Source: Epibacterium ulvae (GTDB lineage: Bacteria > Pseudomonadota > Alphaproteobacteria > Rhodobacterales > Rhodobacteraceae). Taken from it: a stretch of DNA of 64,000 bases. The notes below the pieces were generated by a model. The model was not told where the DNA came from, did no database searches, and was given only the letters and a program-made list of their open reading frames with translations. The translations under genes were made by a program, and so were the position numbers. Of the stretch, positions 53,238-61,663 are shown piece by piece (position 1 is the stretch's first letter; every line of letters starts with the position of its first letter). Location: the NCBI RefSeq assembly GCF_900102795.1, contig NZ_FMWG01000004.1, forward strand, positions 62,001 to 126,000. Reading direction: 5' to 3'.

Positions 53238-54011
53238 ATGAAACTGACAAAGACCTTTTTGGCTTCAGCTTTTGCTGTTGCTACATTCATGACAGGTGGG
53301 ATCGCTGCGGCAGAAACCCTGCGTATTGGGGTTGAGGGCGCCTATCCTCCGTTTTCAAAGAAAGAAGCGGATGGATCTTTGTCGGGGTTTGATATCGAGA
53401 TTGCCCAAGCGCTTTGTGCGGAGCTGAACCGTGAGTGTGAGCTGGTTGAGCAGGAATGGGACGGTATGATCCCTGCGCTTTTGGCGCGCAAATATGACGC
53501 AATCGTTGCGTCTATGTCGATCACAGAGGACCGGAAGAAGAAGGTCGATTTCACTGAAAAATACTATGATACGCCGACCCGCTTTATTGCCAAAGAGGGG
53601 GCCGCTTTTGATCTGACCAAAGAGGGAACAGCTGGGCTGAAGATTGGTCTTTTGCGCGGAACAACGATGCAATGTTACGTTGAAAAGCATTTCCCGGAGG
53701 CAGATTTGAAGCTTTATAATACGCAGGAAGATGTGTTTGCAGATCTTGTGGCGGGACGTTTGGACATGCAGCTGAACAATACATTGCAGGCGCTGGATGG
53801 GTTCTTGAACACCGATCAGGGCGCGGGTTTTGCATTCTTGGGCGAAAATCTGGACGATGTTTCCTGCTTGGGAGAAGGCACCGGGATTGCGGTCCGCAAA
53901 GGAGATGGGCTTTCAGCTGAGTTGAATGCAGCGATTTTGGCGATCCGTGCAAACGGCACCTATAAAACCATCAACGACAAATATTTCGAGATCGATATCT
54001 ACGGCAAATAA
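53238..54011 (+). CDS. cationic amino acid (Lys/Arg/Orn-type) ABC substrate-binding protein
   Basis: A 257-residue secreted SBP_bac_3 protein. Signal peptide ends near GGIAAAETLR; the mature part has RIGVEGAYPPFSKKEADGSLSGFDIEIAQALC, IVASMSITEDRKKKVDFTEKYY and GIAVRKGD, the usual blocks of the LAO/HisJ family. An acidic ligand site would bind arginine or ornithine, in line with the catabolic genes nearby. Confidence 0.9.
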   Translation: MKLTKTFLASAFAVATFMTGGIAAAETLRIGVEGAYPPFSKKEADGSLSGFDIEIAQALCAELNRECELVEQEWDGMIPALLARKYDAIVASMSITEDRKKKVDFTEKYYDTPTRFIAKEGAAFDLTKEGTAGLKIGLLRGTTMQCYVEKHFPEADLKLYNTQEDVFADLVAGRLDMQLNNTLQALDGFLNTDQGAGFAFLGENLDDVSCLGEGTGIAVRKGDGLSAELNAAILAIRANGTYKTINDKYFEIDIYGK

Positions 54012-54087
54012 AGCCGGTTTTGCTGCGGGGGCTGTGCGGCCTTCGCAGCCTTTCGCGATGTGTGAAACCTGTTTGAGCGGCGGTCGT

Positions 54088-54777
54088 ATGGAAACAATTA
54101 TTCAATATAGGCAAGTTCTGATTGATGGAACGATTGTGACAGTCTCCCTGGCTGTTCTGTCGTTGTGCCTTTCGATTGTCTTTGGTCTTTTGGGGGCTTT
54201 TGCCCAGCTGTCTGAAGCGGTTGCTCTGCGCCGACTGGGCGGGTTTTATACGATGTTTGTGCGCGGTGTGCCTGAACTGGTTCTGATGATGCTGATCTTT
54301 TTCGGCGGTCAGCTTTTGATCAATGATATCGGACATATAACAGGCCTTTGGGGCTATGTGGATGTGAACCAGTTTTTTGCAGGGGTTCTGACGCTTGGCT
54401 TTATTTTTGGGGCCTATATGGCCGAGACTTTCCGGGGCGCAATCCTTGCGATCCCGGTTGGGCAGATTGAGGCCGCAAAATCTGTTGGCATGTCCGCCCG
54501 ACAGGTCTTTACGCTTGTGACTTGGCCACAAATGGTGCGCTATGCCCTGCCCAGTTTTACGAACAACTGGTTGGTGCTGGTCAAGGCAACGGCGCTTGTT
54601 TCGGTGATTGGGCTGCACGATCTGGTGTGGAACGCGTTTTCTGCAGGGCGTTCGAACCACAAGCTTTTCACGTTCATGATTGCGGTCTTGGCGATTTATC
54701 TTGTCATCACAGCTCTGTCGGATCTGGCTTTGCGTTGGGTTGAGCGGAAATACAACGCGGGCACAAGAAAGGCGTGA
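54088..54777 (+). CDS. amino acid ABC transporter permease (HisQ type)
   Basis: A 229-residue permease with five spans and the amino-acid-type EAA loop GQIEAAKSVGMSARQVFTLVTWPQMVRYALPS near 130-160. Start at 54088 is chosen by family length; a longer frame begins further upstream but overlaps the binding-protein gene. It pairs with the permease that follows four bases later. Confidence 0.88.
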   Translation: METIIQYRQVLIDGTIVTVSLAVLSLCLSIVFGLLGAFAQLSEAVALRRLGGFYTMFVRGVPELVLMMLIFFGGQLLINDIGHITGLWGYVDVNQFFAGVLTLGFIFGAYMAETFRGAILAIPVGQIEAAKSVGMSARQVFTLVTWPQMVRYALPSFTNNWLVLVKATALVSVIGLHDLVWNAFSAGRSNHKLFTFMIAVLAIYLVITALSDLALRWVERKYNAGTRKA

Positions 54778-54780
54778 TTT

Positions 54781-55536
54781 ATGGAAGCTGAACAGAGCTT
54801 TTGGGCGTATTTAAGTGCGTTTAGTGAAACGCAATCGCCGCTGGATTTTGTCTTGATTTATGACAATCTCGACAAATTTTTTGAGGGTGCGCTTGTCACC
54901 TTGCAATTGACCTTTCTTGCGCTTTTGATTGGTGGGCTGATGGCCATTCCTATGGCGCTGGCCCGTGCCAATAAGATCAGTGTTTTGAACCCGATCATCT
55001 GGGTTTATACCTATGCCTTTCGCGGGACGCCTTTGTTGGTGCAGACCTATTTGTTTTATTTTGGGCTGGGGCAGTTTGAAGCCGTTCGGGAGAGCTTTTT
55101 GTGGTCACCCATTTTAAGTGATCCTTGGTGGTGTGTGTTGATCGCCTTCACGCTGAACACTGCCGCCTATACAACAGAATTTCTGCGCGGCGCGATCGAG
55201 ACCACCCCGCGGGGTGAAATTGAAGCCTCTGTCGCGGCGGGGATGTCGCCTTGGTTGCGTACACGGCTGATTGTATTGCCAAACGCCTTTCGGCGGGCAT
55301 TGCCTGCCTATTCCAACGAGGTGATTTTCACTCTGCACGGATCGGTGATTGCCAGCACAGTCACGCTTCAGGATCTTTTGGGGGTGGGGCGCTGGTTGAA
55401 CGGGCGATATTACCTTGCGTATGAAGGGTTTGTGACAGCGATGCTGTTTTATATGGCGATTGTTTTTCTTATCACAATCGCATTCAAAGCGGCTGAAAAA
55501 CGTTTTCTGCGCCATCTGCGGCCGCGTGTCGGCTAA
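54781..55536 (+). CDS. amino acid ABC transporter permease (HisM type)
   Basis: A 251-residue permease with five or six spans, the EAA loop GEIEASVAAGMSPWLRTRLIVLPNAFRRALPAYSNE near 145-180, and FRGTPLLVQTYLFYFGLGQF near 80-100 as in HisM. It is the last gene of the cationic amino acid importer and is followed by a strong terminator. Confidence 0.9.
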   Translation: MEAEQSFWAYLSAFSETQSPLDFVLIYDNLDKFFEGALVTLQLTFLALLIGGLMAIPMALARANKISVLNPIIWVYTYAFRGTPLLVQTYLFYFGLGQFEAVRESFLWSPILSDPWWCVLIAFTLNTAAYTTEFLRGAIETTPRGEIEASVAAGMSPWLRTRLIVLPNAFRRALPAYSNEVIFTLHGSVIASTVTLQDLLGVGRWLNGRYYLAYEGFVTAMLFYMAIVFLITIAFKAAEKRFLRHLRPRVG

Positions 55537-55564
55537 AGAAGTTTACACATAAAGCACAGCGTCT

Positions 55565-55593
55565 GAGGCGGCACCTTCAAAAGGTGCCGCCTC
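55565..55593. terminator. intrinsic terminator after amino acid ABC operon
   Basis: GAGGCGGCACCTT (55565-55577) pairs perfectly over 13 bases with AAGGTGCCGCCTC (55581-55593) around CAA, followed by TTGCTATT. It is one of the strongest hairpins in the window. Confidence 0.8.
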
Positions 55594-55843
55594 TTGCTAT
55601 TCAACCTATAGATTAATTTCTTTAAAATCAGTTTTGCGACACGTGCAGTGCATAGCTCTCACTTGGTCTATTGGAGAGATACTGGTGGGTGGTGGGGCTG
55701 CCTGAGTTGGTTTATCTGGCGTGCGATCTAAAATTAGTGACGGAAAGCCACAAGCGAAGGCCTGCAGATATTCTCAGGCTGGTGTCTAACCTAAGACCCT
55801 CGTTGTGCTGAACAAGTGATCATCAATTGAAAAGGACATTTTT
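55594..55843. other. intergenic region before OpuC-type operon
   Basis: A 250-base gap with no supported gene. A small GCCTG/CAGGC hairpin is present at roughly 55762-55781, and AAAAGGA at 55830-55836 is the ribosome binding site for the next gene. No known riboswitch pattern was recognised. Confidence 0.4.
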
Positions 55844-56521
55844 GTGGAAACACTCGTTTTCATTGGGCAAAATCTTGACGTGATCGCCGAACGGACTGTT
55901 CAGCATGTGAGCATTGTGGGTGTTGCAATCGGGCTTGCCATTCTGACGGGTGTTCCGATTGGTATCCTGATCACGTTGAATGCACGCGCGGCCAGCATTG
56001 TGCTTTATGTTGCCGCGATCATCATCACCATTCCATCCATTGCGTTGTTTGGTCTTATGATCCCGATCCTGTCGTTGATTGGTCAGGGCGTGGGTTATCT
56101 GCCTGCGGTGATTGCCGTGTTGTTGTATTCGCAGCTCCCAATTATTCGAAACACCTATACGGCGATTTCTAATGTTGATCCTGCTCTGCGTGAGGCGGCG
56201 CGGGGGTTGGGGATGACGCCGAGCCAGCGGTTGCGGCGTGTCGAAATTCCTTTGGCGATCCCGGTGGTTATGGCTGGAGTTCGCATTGCGGTGGTCATGA
56301 ACATCGGCATTACGGCCATTGCCGCCTATATCGGAGCGGGTGGCCTTGGCGTGTTTATCGCACGCGGTATTTCGCAATCAGATCCACGTCAGCTGATTAC
56401 GGGTGCTTTGTTTGTGTCACTGCTTGCGATTGTCAGTGATTATTTCCTGATGTGGCTGCAGCGCAGGCTGACACCGGCCTCTTCCTCCTCTCGCGCTGCT
56501 GGTCCCTCAGAACTCGGATAG
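55844..56521 (+). CDS. OpuCB-type quaternary-amine ABC permease 1
   Basis: A 225-residue permease beginning with GTG, supported by AAAGGA seven bases upstream. It has five or six spans and the OpuC-type EAA loop DPALREAARGLGMTPSQRLRRVEIPLAIPVVMAGVR near 120-150. GAGGLGVFIARGI near 165 is also typical. It works with the second permease at 57677. Confidence 0.88.
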   Translation: METLVFIGQNLDVIAERTVQHVSIVGVAIGLAILTGVPIGILITLNARAASIVLYVAAIIITIPSIALFGLMIPILSLIGQGVGYLPAVIAVLLYSQLPIIRNTYTAISNVDPALREAARGLGMTPSQRLRRVEIPLAIPVVMAGVRIAVVMNIGITAIAAYIGAGGLGVFIARGISQSDPRQLITGALFVSLLAIVSDYFLMWLQRRLTPASSSSRAAGPSELG

Positions 56522-56525
56522 ATCT

Positions 56526-57680
56526 ATGATAAAACTCGAAAAACTCTCCAAAGTCTTTGAAACACCCGGCGGCGGGTCGGTGATTGCCGCTGATCAGGTT
56601 TCGATGGAGGTGCCGGAAGGCGAGATCTGTGTTTTGTTGGGACCTTCGGGGTGTGGTAAGACCACAACGCTGAAGATGATCAACGGATTGATCCAAAAGA
56701 CCAGCGGCAAAATCTGGGTGGCAGGTTGCGACACAGACGAGCAGGATCCGGTGCAATTGCGGCGCAGCATTGGCTATGTGATCCAGCAGATTGGCCTGTT
56801 TCCCAATATGACAATCGAAGACAATATCTGCGTTGTTCCCGATCTGTTGGGGTGGGATAAAACAAAGTCGCGTCGGCGTGCAGGTGAGCTGCTAGAGCTT
56901 GTGAACCTTGATCCGGGGATCTTTCTGAAACGCTATCCAAAAGAGTTGTCGGGGGGGCAACAGCAACGGGTTGGCGTAATCCGGGCACTGGCCGCCGATC
57001 CGCCGGTTTTGCTGATGGATGAACCCTTTGGTGCGATTGATCCGATCAACCGGGCTGTTATTCAGGATGAGTTCCTGAAAATGCAAACAGAACTCCGCAA
57101 AACGATTGCCTTTGTCAGCCATGACATCGACGAGGCGATTAAAATGGCGGATAAGATCGCGATTTTCAAAGATGGCGTTTTAGAACAATACGACAGTCCA
57201 GATGATCTGTTGGCCCGCCCTGCAAATGATTTCATTGCAAGCTTTTTAGGGCAGGATCGGACTTTGAAACGGCTTAGCCTGTTGCAGGTTCAGGATGTGA
57301 TGTTTGGTGATCAGGTCAGAGTAATGGCGCGTGATGATCTGGAGAAGGCCCGTGGCCTGATGCGGGAGGTGGGGCACAAGAATATCGTTATGGTCGGGCC
57401 GCGTGGACGGGCGCGGGGGTATCTGCACCTGAATGATATTCTGGACAGTACGGGTAAGGTGGAAGAGCATTATCAAGGTTTGCCCGCAACGGTGAACATT
57501 CGCGACGACTTGCGGTCAGCCGTTTCAAAGATGTTCCGACACGATACGACCTGGTTGGTCTGTGTTGACGACGAAGGTTTCTTCAAAGGCTCTATCACGC
57601 AGCGGGCCATTTCACATGCGTTGGGTGCAACCTATCGGGACAGTGATGTGGCCACGGGCGCCGCTGCGGAAGCTTTATGA
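56526..57680 (+). CDS. OpuCA-type ABC ATP-binding protein with CBS domains
   Basis: A 384-residue ATPase: Walker A GPSGCGKTT near 40, signature LSGGQQQRVGV near 140, Walker B VLLMDEPFGAIDP near 160. The C-terminal 130 residues form a CBS pair (VQDVMFGDQVRVMARDDLEKARGLM and VNIRDDLRSAVSKMFRHDTTWLVCVDDEGFFKGSITQRA), the osmosensing module of OpuC/OpuA ATPases. It overlaps the second permease by four bases. Confidence 0.92.
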   Translation: MIKLEKLSKVFETPGGGSVIAADQVSMEVPEGEICVLLGPSGCGKTTTLKMINGLIQKTSGKIWVAGCDTDEQDPVQLRRSIGYVIQQIGLFPNMTIEDNICVVPDLLGWDKTKSRRRAGELLELVNLDPGIFLKRYPKELSGGQQQRVGVIRALAADPPVLLMDEPFGAIDPINRAVIQDEFLKMQTELRKTIAFVSHDIDEAIKMADKIAIFKDGVLEQYDSPDDLLARPANDFIASFLGQDRTLKRLSLLQVQDVMFGDQVRVMARDDLEKARGLMREVGHKNIVMVGPRGRARGYLHLNDILDSTGKVEEHYQGLPATVNIRDDLRSAVSKMFRHDTTWLVCVDDEGFFKGSITQRAISHALGATYRDSDVATGAAAEAL

Positions 57681-58426
57681 AGATGCAGATTCTGCCTCAC
57701 CAAGAGCGCTTTCGCAGTCGCATAGCCTTTGGGTTGGGGGCTATTCTTGGGATTGGCCTGATGATTGGCGAGCGCGGCTATATCGGAGACACATGGCGGC
57801 TTTATTCCGAAGATATCCTGTTTTTGACGGTCCAGCATATCCAGCTGGTTCTTGTCTCTTCTGGGCTTGCGATCCTTGTTGGGGTGCCTGTTGGCATCAT
57901 GTTAAGCAGACCCCGGATGCAGCGGTATTCAGAAGCCGTTTTGCAAGTGTTTAATATTGGAACCACCATCCCAACGCTTGCGCTTTTGGCCTTGTCGATC
58001 ACGCTTTTGGGGATTGGATTTGTCCCGGCGGTTTTTGGGCTGTGGGCGGCAACGCTTTTGCCGATTGTGCGCAATGTGTTTCAAGGATTGCGGAGTGTGC
58101 CGGACTACCTGAAAGAGGCGGCCACCGGTATGGGGATGACCCCGTTACATATCTTGCGCAGCGTTGAATTACCGAATGCGTTGTTTGTGATTTTTGCGGG
58201 TATTCGCACCGCAGTTGCGGTGAATGTGGGTACGGTTCCGCTGGCCTTTTTGATCGGCGGAGGGGGGCTGGGAGAGCTGATTTTCACCGGCATCGATTTG
58301 AACGAAATGCAAATGCTGATGGCGGGCGCGATCCCTGTTGCTTTGCTTTCGATTGCTGCGGATTGGATCCTGGCAAAGGCGCAATACTGGCTGATCCCGC
58401 GCGGCGTGAACCCGCTGCGCAACTGA
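57677..58426 (+). CDS. OpuCD-type quaternary-amine ABC permease 2
   Basis: A 249-residue permease with six spans and the EAA loop PDYLKEAATGMGMTPLHILRSVELPNALFVIFAGIR near 145-180, followed by GGGGLGELIFTGI. The N-terminal extension before the first span is slightly longer than in its partner. Two different permeases are normal for OpuC systems. Confidence 0.9.
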   Translation: MKMQILPHQERFRSRIAFGLGAILGIGLMIGERGYIGDTWRLYSEDILFLTVQHIQLVLVSSGLAILVGVPVGIMLSRPRMQRYSEAVLQVFNIGTTIPTLALLALSITLLGIGFVPAVFGLWAATLLPIVRNVFQGLRSVPDYLKEAATGMGMTPLHILRSVELPNALFVIFAGIRTAVAVNVGTVPLAFLIGGGGLGELIFTGIDLNEMQMLMAGAIPVALLSIAADWILAKAQYWLIPRGVNPLRN

Positions 58427-58467
58427 CTCAAATAAACAATAATCAATCAACCCAACGGAGGATGATC

Positions 58468-59343
58468 ATGTTCAAATCCATCGCAAAAGCTGCTGTTGCA
58501 GCGACTGCAGTGCTGGCAGGTGCCGCACAGGCTGCTGACCTTAAAGTCGGCGGGAAAGGTTTCACAGAACAGTTGTTGATTGCAGAAATTACCACGCAAT
58601 ATCTGGAAGCTAAGGGGCATAGCGTCGAGAAAATCGATGGTATGGGCACATCCGTTGTGCGGGCAGCATTGGAAAATGGGCAGGTGGATCTGTATTGGGA
58701 ATATACGGGTACGTCTTTGATTACCTTCAACAAAGTTGAAGAAAAACTGGACCGTGAAGCAACTTATGCCAAGGTCAAAGAGCTGGACGCAGAGAAGGGT
58801 ATCACCTGGCTTGCACCGTCAGCGGCCAACAATACCTATGCCCTTGCTGTGCGCGAAAGTGATGATAAGGGCCTGTCAAGCCTGTCTGATCTCGCAACGG
58901 CTTATAATGCCGGTAAAAAGGTCAATCTGGGCGTGAACGCTGAATTTCCAAAACGTCCAGATGGTTTGCCCGGTTTGGAAAAAGCCTATGGGTTTGACAT
59001 TGGCCGCCGGGACATCACACCGATGCAGGGTGGTTTGATCTATCAGGCGCTGAATGAAGGTGAAATTGATGCCGGGCTGGTGTTTGCCACCGATGGGCGG
59101 ATTGCTGCATTTGGATTTAAGGTTTTGGCAGATGATAAGGGGTTTTTCCCGGATTATGCGCTGACTCCAACGGTGCGCACCGAAGTTCTGGAGGCAAACC
59201 CGGAACTGAGTGAGCAATTGAACGCATTGTCGACCTTGATCACGGATGATCTGATGCGCAGCCTGAATGCGCGTGTGGATGTGGAAAAGGTCACCATCGA
59301 AGACGTCGCAACCGAGTTCCTGACAGCGCAAGGATTGATCTAA
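58468..59343 (+). CDS. OpuCC-type quaternary-amine ABC substrate-binding protein
   Basis: A 291-residue OpuAC-domain protein from MFKSIAKAAV; GGAG at 58457-58460 fixes this start. The signal peptide ends at AAQAAD. The mature part has KVGGKGFTEQLLIAEITTQYLE, the motif of choline/betaine/carnitine-binding OsmF/OpuCC proteins, WEYTGTSLITF and GLVFATDGRIAAFGF. A strong terminator follows, separating it from the hydrolase gene. Confidence 0.9.
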   Translation: MFKSIAKAAVAATAVLAGAAQAADLKVGGKGFTEQLLIAEITTQYLEAKGHSVEKIDGMGTSVVRAALENGQVDLYWEYTGTSLITFNKVEEKLDREATYAKVKELDAEKGITWLAPSAANNTYALAVRESDDKGLSSLSDLATAYNAGKKVNLGVNAEFPKRPDGLPGLEKAYGFDIGRRDITPMQGGLIYQALNEGEIDAGLVFATDGRIAAFGFKVLADDKGFFPDYALTPTVRTEVLEANPELSEQLNALSTLITDDLMRSLNARVDVEKVTIEDVATEFLTAQGLI

Positions 59344-59370
59344 GCGCATAAAAACTCTCCTTTTGTCTGA

Positions 59371-59399
59371 GCCGACCTCTGTCGTGAGGTCGGCTTTTT
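59371..59399 (+). terminator. intrinsic terminator abutting the next start codon
   Basis: GCCGACCTC (59371-59379) pairs perfectly with GAGGTCGGC (59386-59394) and is followed by TTTTT (59395-59399). The hydrolase gene starts only 2-11 bases later, so the terminator occupies the place of its leader. Confidence 0.85.
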
Positions 59400-59410
59400 G
59401 GATGGATCGC

Positions 59411-60277
59411 ATGGATAACCAAGATTTACTGCGCTGCGGCGCCGCGCAGATCGCGCATCGCCCGTTTGCGGGGGATGCATTGTTGAATGCACATCTGGAT
59501 ATGATCGCAAGCGCCGCACAAAAGGGTGTTGGTTTTCTGGTGTTTCCGGAATGCTCACTGACAGGCTACCCTGCAGATTTACAGCAGGCTGCGGCAATGG
59601 CATTGCCCGCAGATGATGCACAAATCCTGCAACTGGCAGAGGCTAGTTCAGAGATGGTGAGCGTGATTGGCTTTGTCGAGCGTGGGGCGGATGACAGCCT
59701 TTATAACGCGATGGCATGGGTGTTTCGTGGTGCGGTGATGGCGGTGCATCGTAAGATAAATCTGCCAACCTATGGGCGTCTTGTTGAGGGCGAAATTTTT
59801 GCGCCGGGGACAGGCACAACGCGGATTCATCTGCCCAATGGGTGGCAATGTGGAGGATTGATCTGCGCCGATTTCTGGGATCCTGGCCTTGCATATCTTT
59901 CGGCACTGGCGCGGGATGCGGTGTTGGCGGTGCCATTTGCCTCTACCGAGGAAGCTGTGGGCGACGGGTTTTCCAATGCAGACGGATGGCTGCAAATTCT
60001 GCGCAATCATGCGTTGGTCTACGGCATGCCCGTTGTGGCCAGCAATTGGACAGGTGCGTTTGGCGATATGCGGTTTTGGGGCGGTTCGGCCATTGTCGAT
60101 GCCAAAGGGGATATCGCCGCCTGCGCGGGTCGGGAACCAGATTTGATCCTGGCGGATATTGCGTTGGCAGACACTGAAGCCGCGCGACGGCGCTTGCCAA
60201 CGATCCGGGATCTGTCGCCTGCGATTTTGAGGGCTGAGATTCAGGGCCTTATGGAGCATGATTATGGCGATCCCTGA
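59411..60277 (+). CDS. carbon-nitrogen hydrolase (nitrilase superfamily amidase)
   Basis: A 288-residue enzyme with the E-K-C triad: E in VFPECSLTGYPADL (near 41), K in HRKINLPTYGRLVEGEIF (near 115) and C in GGLICADFWDPG (near 150). The short length and ADFW after the cysteine point to an amidase or N-carbamoyl hydrolase rather than a true nitrilase. An alternative ATG at 59402 lies nearer the terminator. It overlaps the MmgE/PrpD gene by 20 bases. Confidence 0.85.
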   Translation: MDNQDLLRCGAAQIAHRPFAGDALLNAHLDMIASAAQKGVGFLVFPECSLTGYPADLQQAAAMALPADDAQILQLAEASSEMVSVIGFVERGADDSLYNAMAWVFRGAVMAVHRKINLPTYGRLVEGEIFAPGTGTTRIHLPNGWQCGGLICADFWDPGLAYLSALARDAVLAVPFASTEEAVGDGFSNADGWLQILRNHALVYGMPVVASNWTGAFGDMRFWGGSAIVDAKGDIAACAGREPDLILADIALADTEAARRRLPTIRDLSPAILRAEIQGLMEHDYGDP

Positions 60278-61601
60278 CCCTTTCTCTTTTTTACAGGATC
60301 TGGTGTGGGAGGACATTCCTGCTGATGTGCAAGACTTTGCGCGGCTTTTGCTGTTGGATCTCTTAGGGGTTGGTCTTGCGGGCACAGGGACGGATCTGCA
60401 CAAAATCGTGCAACGCTACGCCAGTCGCAATCTGCGTGGAGCGTGTTCCGTTTTATTCTGCGATGCTTCGCTTTCACCAGAAGGGGCCGCATTGCTTGGC
60501 GCAATGACCATCGATGCAATTGATGCCCATGATGGCCATCGGTTGACAAAGGGGCATGTGGGCTGTGCGGTACTGCCAGCGCTTTTGGCTGCTGTGAGCG
60601 ATTGTGAGGTTCCGCTTTCGGGGCATCATTTTCTAACATTGTTGGTCGCAGGGTATGAAATTGGATCACGTGCGGGGATGGCGTTGCACCAAACGGCTTG
60701 TGACTATCATACAAGTGGGGCGTGGAATGCGATTACGGCGGCGGCGCTTTCTGCCCATGTTATGGGCTTGTCAGAGACAGCTTTTGCCCATGCGATTGGA
60801 ATTGCGGAATATCATGGCCCGCGCAGTCAAATGATGCGGGTGATTGATCACCCTACGATGTTGAAGGATGGGTCTGGTTGGGGGAGCATGGCGGGTGTTG
60901 CTGCAGCCTATCTTGCTGCAGAGGGGTTTACGGGCGCTCCTGCTGTGTCTGTGATGGAGGATGAGGTGCAATCTCATTGGTCTACTCTTGGGCAAGATTG
61001 GGAGACCATGCATCAGTATCTGAAAGCTTTTCCGGTTTGTCGTTGGGCGCAACCGGCAGTTCAAGCGGCGCTCGATCTTCAGAAACGTTATAATTTTGCG
61101 GCGTCTGATATTGCCGGAGTTCAGGTCAAAACCTTTAGCGAAGGCACGCGGTTATGGACTGGTATTCCAGAGACAACGGAGCAGGCGCAATATGCGATTG
61201 GGTTTCCTGTTGCAGCGGCTTTGGTTCGAGGGGAGGTTGGATTGCCTGAAATTTCAGAACAGGCTTTTGCGGACCCTGAATTGCGCGCGGTGCTGGACGC
61301 GACACGATTTGAGGCAACAGCTGAGTATGACGCCAAGTTTCCCGCAGAACGTTGGGCAGATATTTCTGTGAAGCTGCAGTCCGGCACCGTGTTATCTGGC
61401 GGGCCGACGACGGCCAAAGGCGATCCCGAAACGCAGTTGACGCGTGAAGAGATCATCGTGAAATTCCATCATTTGGGGCGCGCCGTTTGCGCCGCAGATC
61501 ATCTAAAAGAGATAGAAGCGGCAGTTTTTGCGCTTGATGGCACAACGGTCTCATTTCAGAGATTGTGTGATCTGATTTTTAGGGCGCCTTGTCGTGTATG
61601 A
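60258..61601 (+). CDS. MmgE/PrpD family protein
   Basis: The 447-residue protein has the MmgE/PrpD layout: LLLDLLGVGLAG near 30, ALLGAMTIDAIDAHDGHRLTKGHVGCAVLPALLA near 85-115 (the HxxxxxH/HPG-like active-site loop), AGYEIGSRAGMAL and AFPVCRWAQPAVQAAL near 255. Known members are 2-methylcitrate and other dehydratases or decarboxylases. It overlaps the carbon-nitrogen hydrolase gene, so the two probably act on one substrate, perhaps one imported by the OpuC-type system. Start could be 60258 or 60264. Confidence 0.85.
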   Translation: MIMAIPDPFSFLQDLVWEDIPADVQDFARLLLLDLLGVGLAGTGTDLHKIVQRYASRNLRGACSVLFCDASLSPEGAALLGAMTIDAIDAHDGHRLTKGHVGCAVLPALLAAVSDCEVPLSGHHFLTLLVAGYEIGSRAGMALHQTACDYHTSGAWNAITAAALSAHVMGLSETAFAHAIGIAEYHGPRSQMMRVIDHPTMLKDGSGWGSMAGVAAAYLAAEGFTGAPAVSVMEDEVQSHWSTLGQDWETMHQYLKAFPVCRWAQPAVQAALDLQKRYNFAASDIAGVQVKTFSEGTRLWTGIPETTEQAQYAIGFPVAAALVRGEVGLPEISEQAFADPELRAVLDATRFEATAEYDAKFPAERWADISVKLQSGTVLSGGPTTAKGDPETQLTREEIIVKFHHLGRAVCAADHLKEIEAAVFALDGTTVSFQRLCDLIFRAPCRV

Positions 61602-61617
61602 AGCCTAAAACACGAAG

Positions 61618-61640
61618 GGAGGCAGAATGCCTCCTCTTTT
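61618..61640. terminator. terminator after MmgE/PrpD gene
   Basis: GGAGGCA (61618-61624) and TGCCTCC (61628-61634) form a tight hairpin with a three-base loop, followed by TCTTTT. It stands between convergent genes. Confidence 0.7.
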
Positions 61641-61663
61641 GTGTGTTCAAATGGGTCTTGTTG

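Noticed and set aside
55594-55843. Riboswitch before the OpuC-type operon
   Set aside because: Only one short hairpin is visible and the conserved cores of the known glycine, guanidine or SAM riboswitches are not present.
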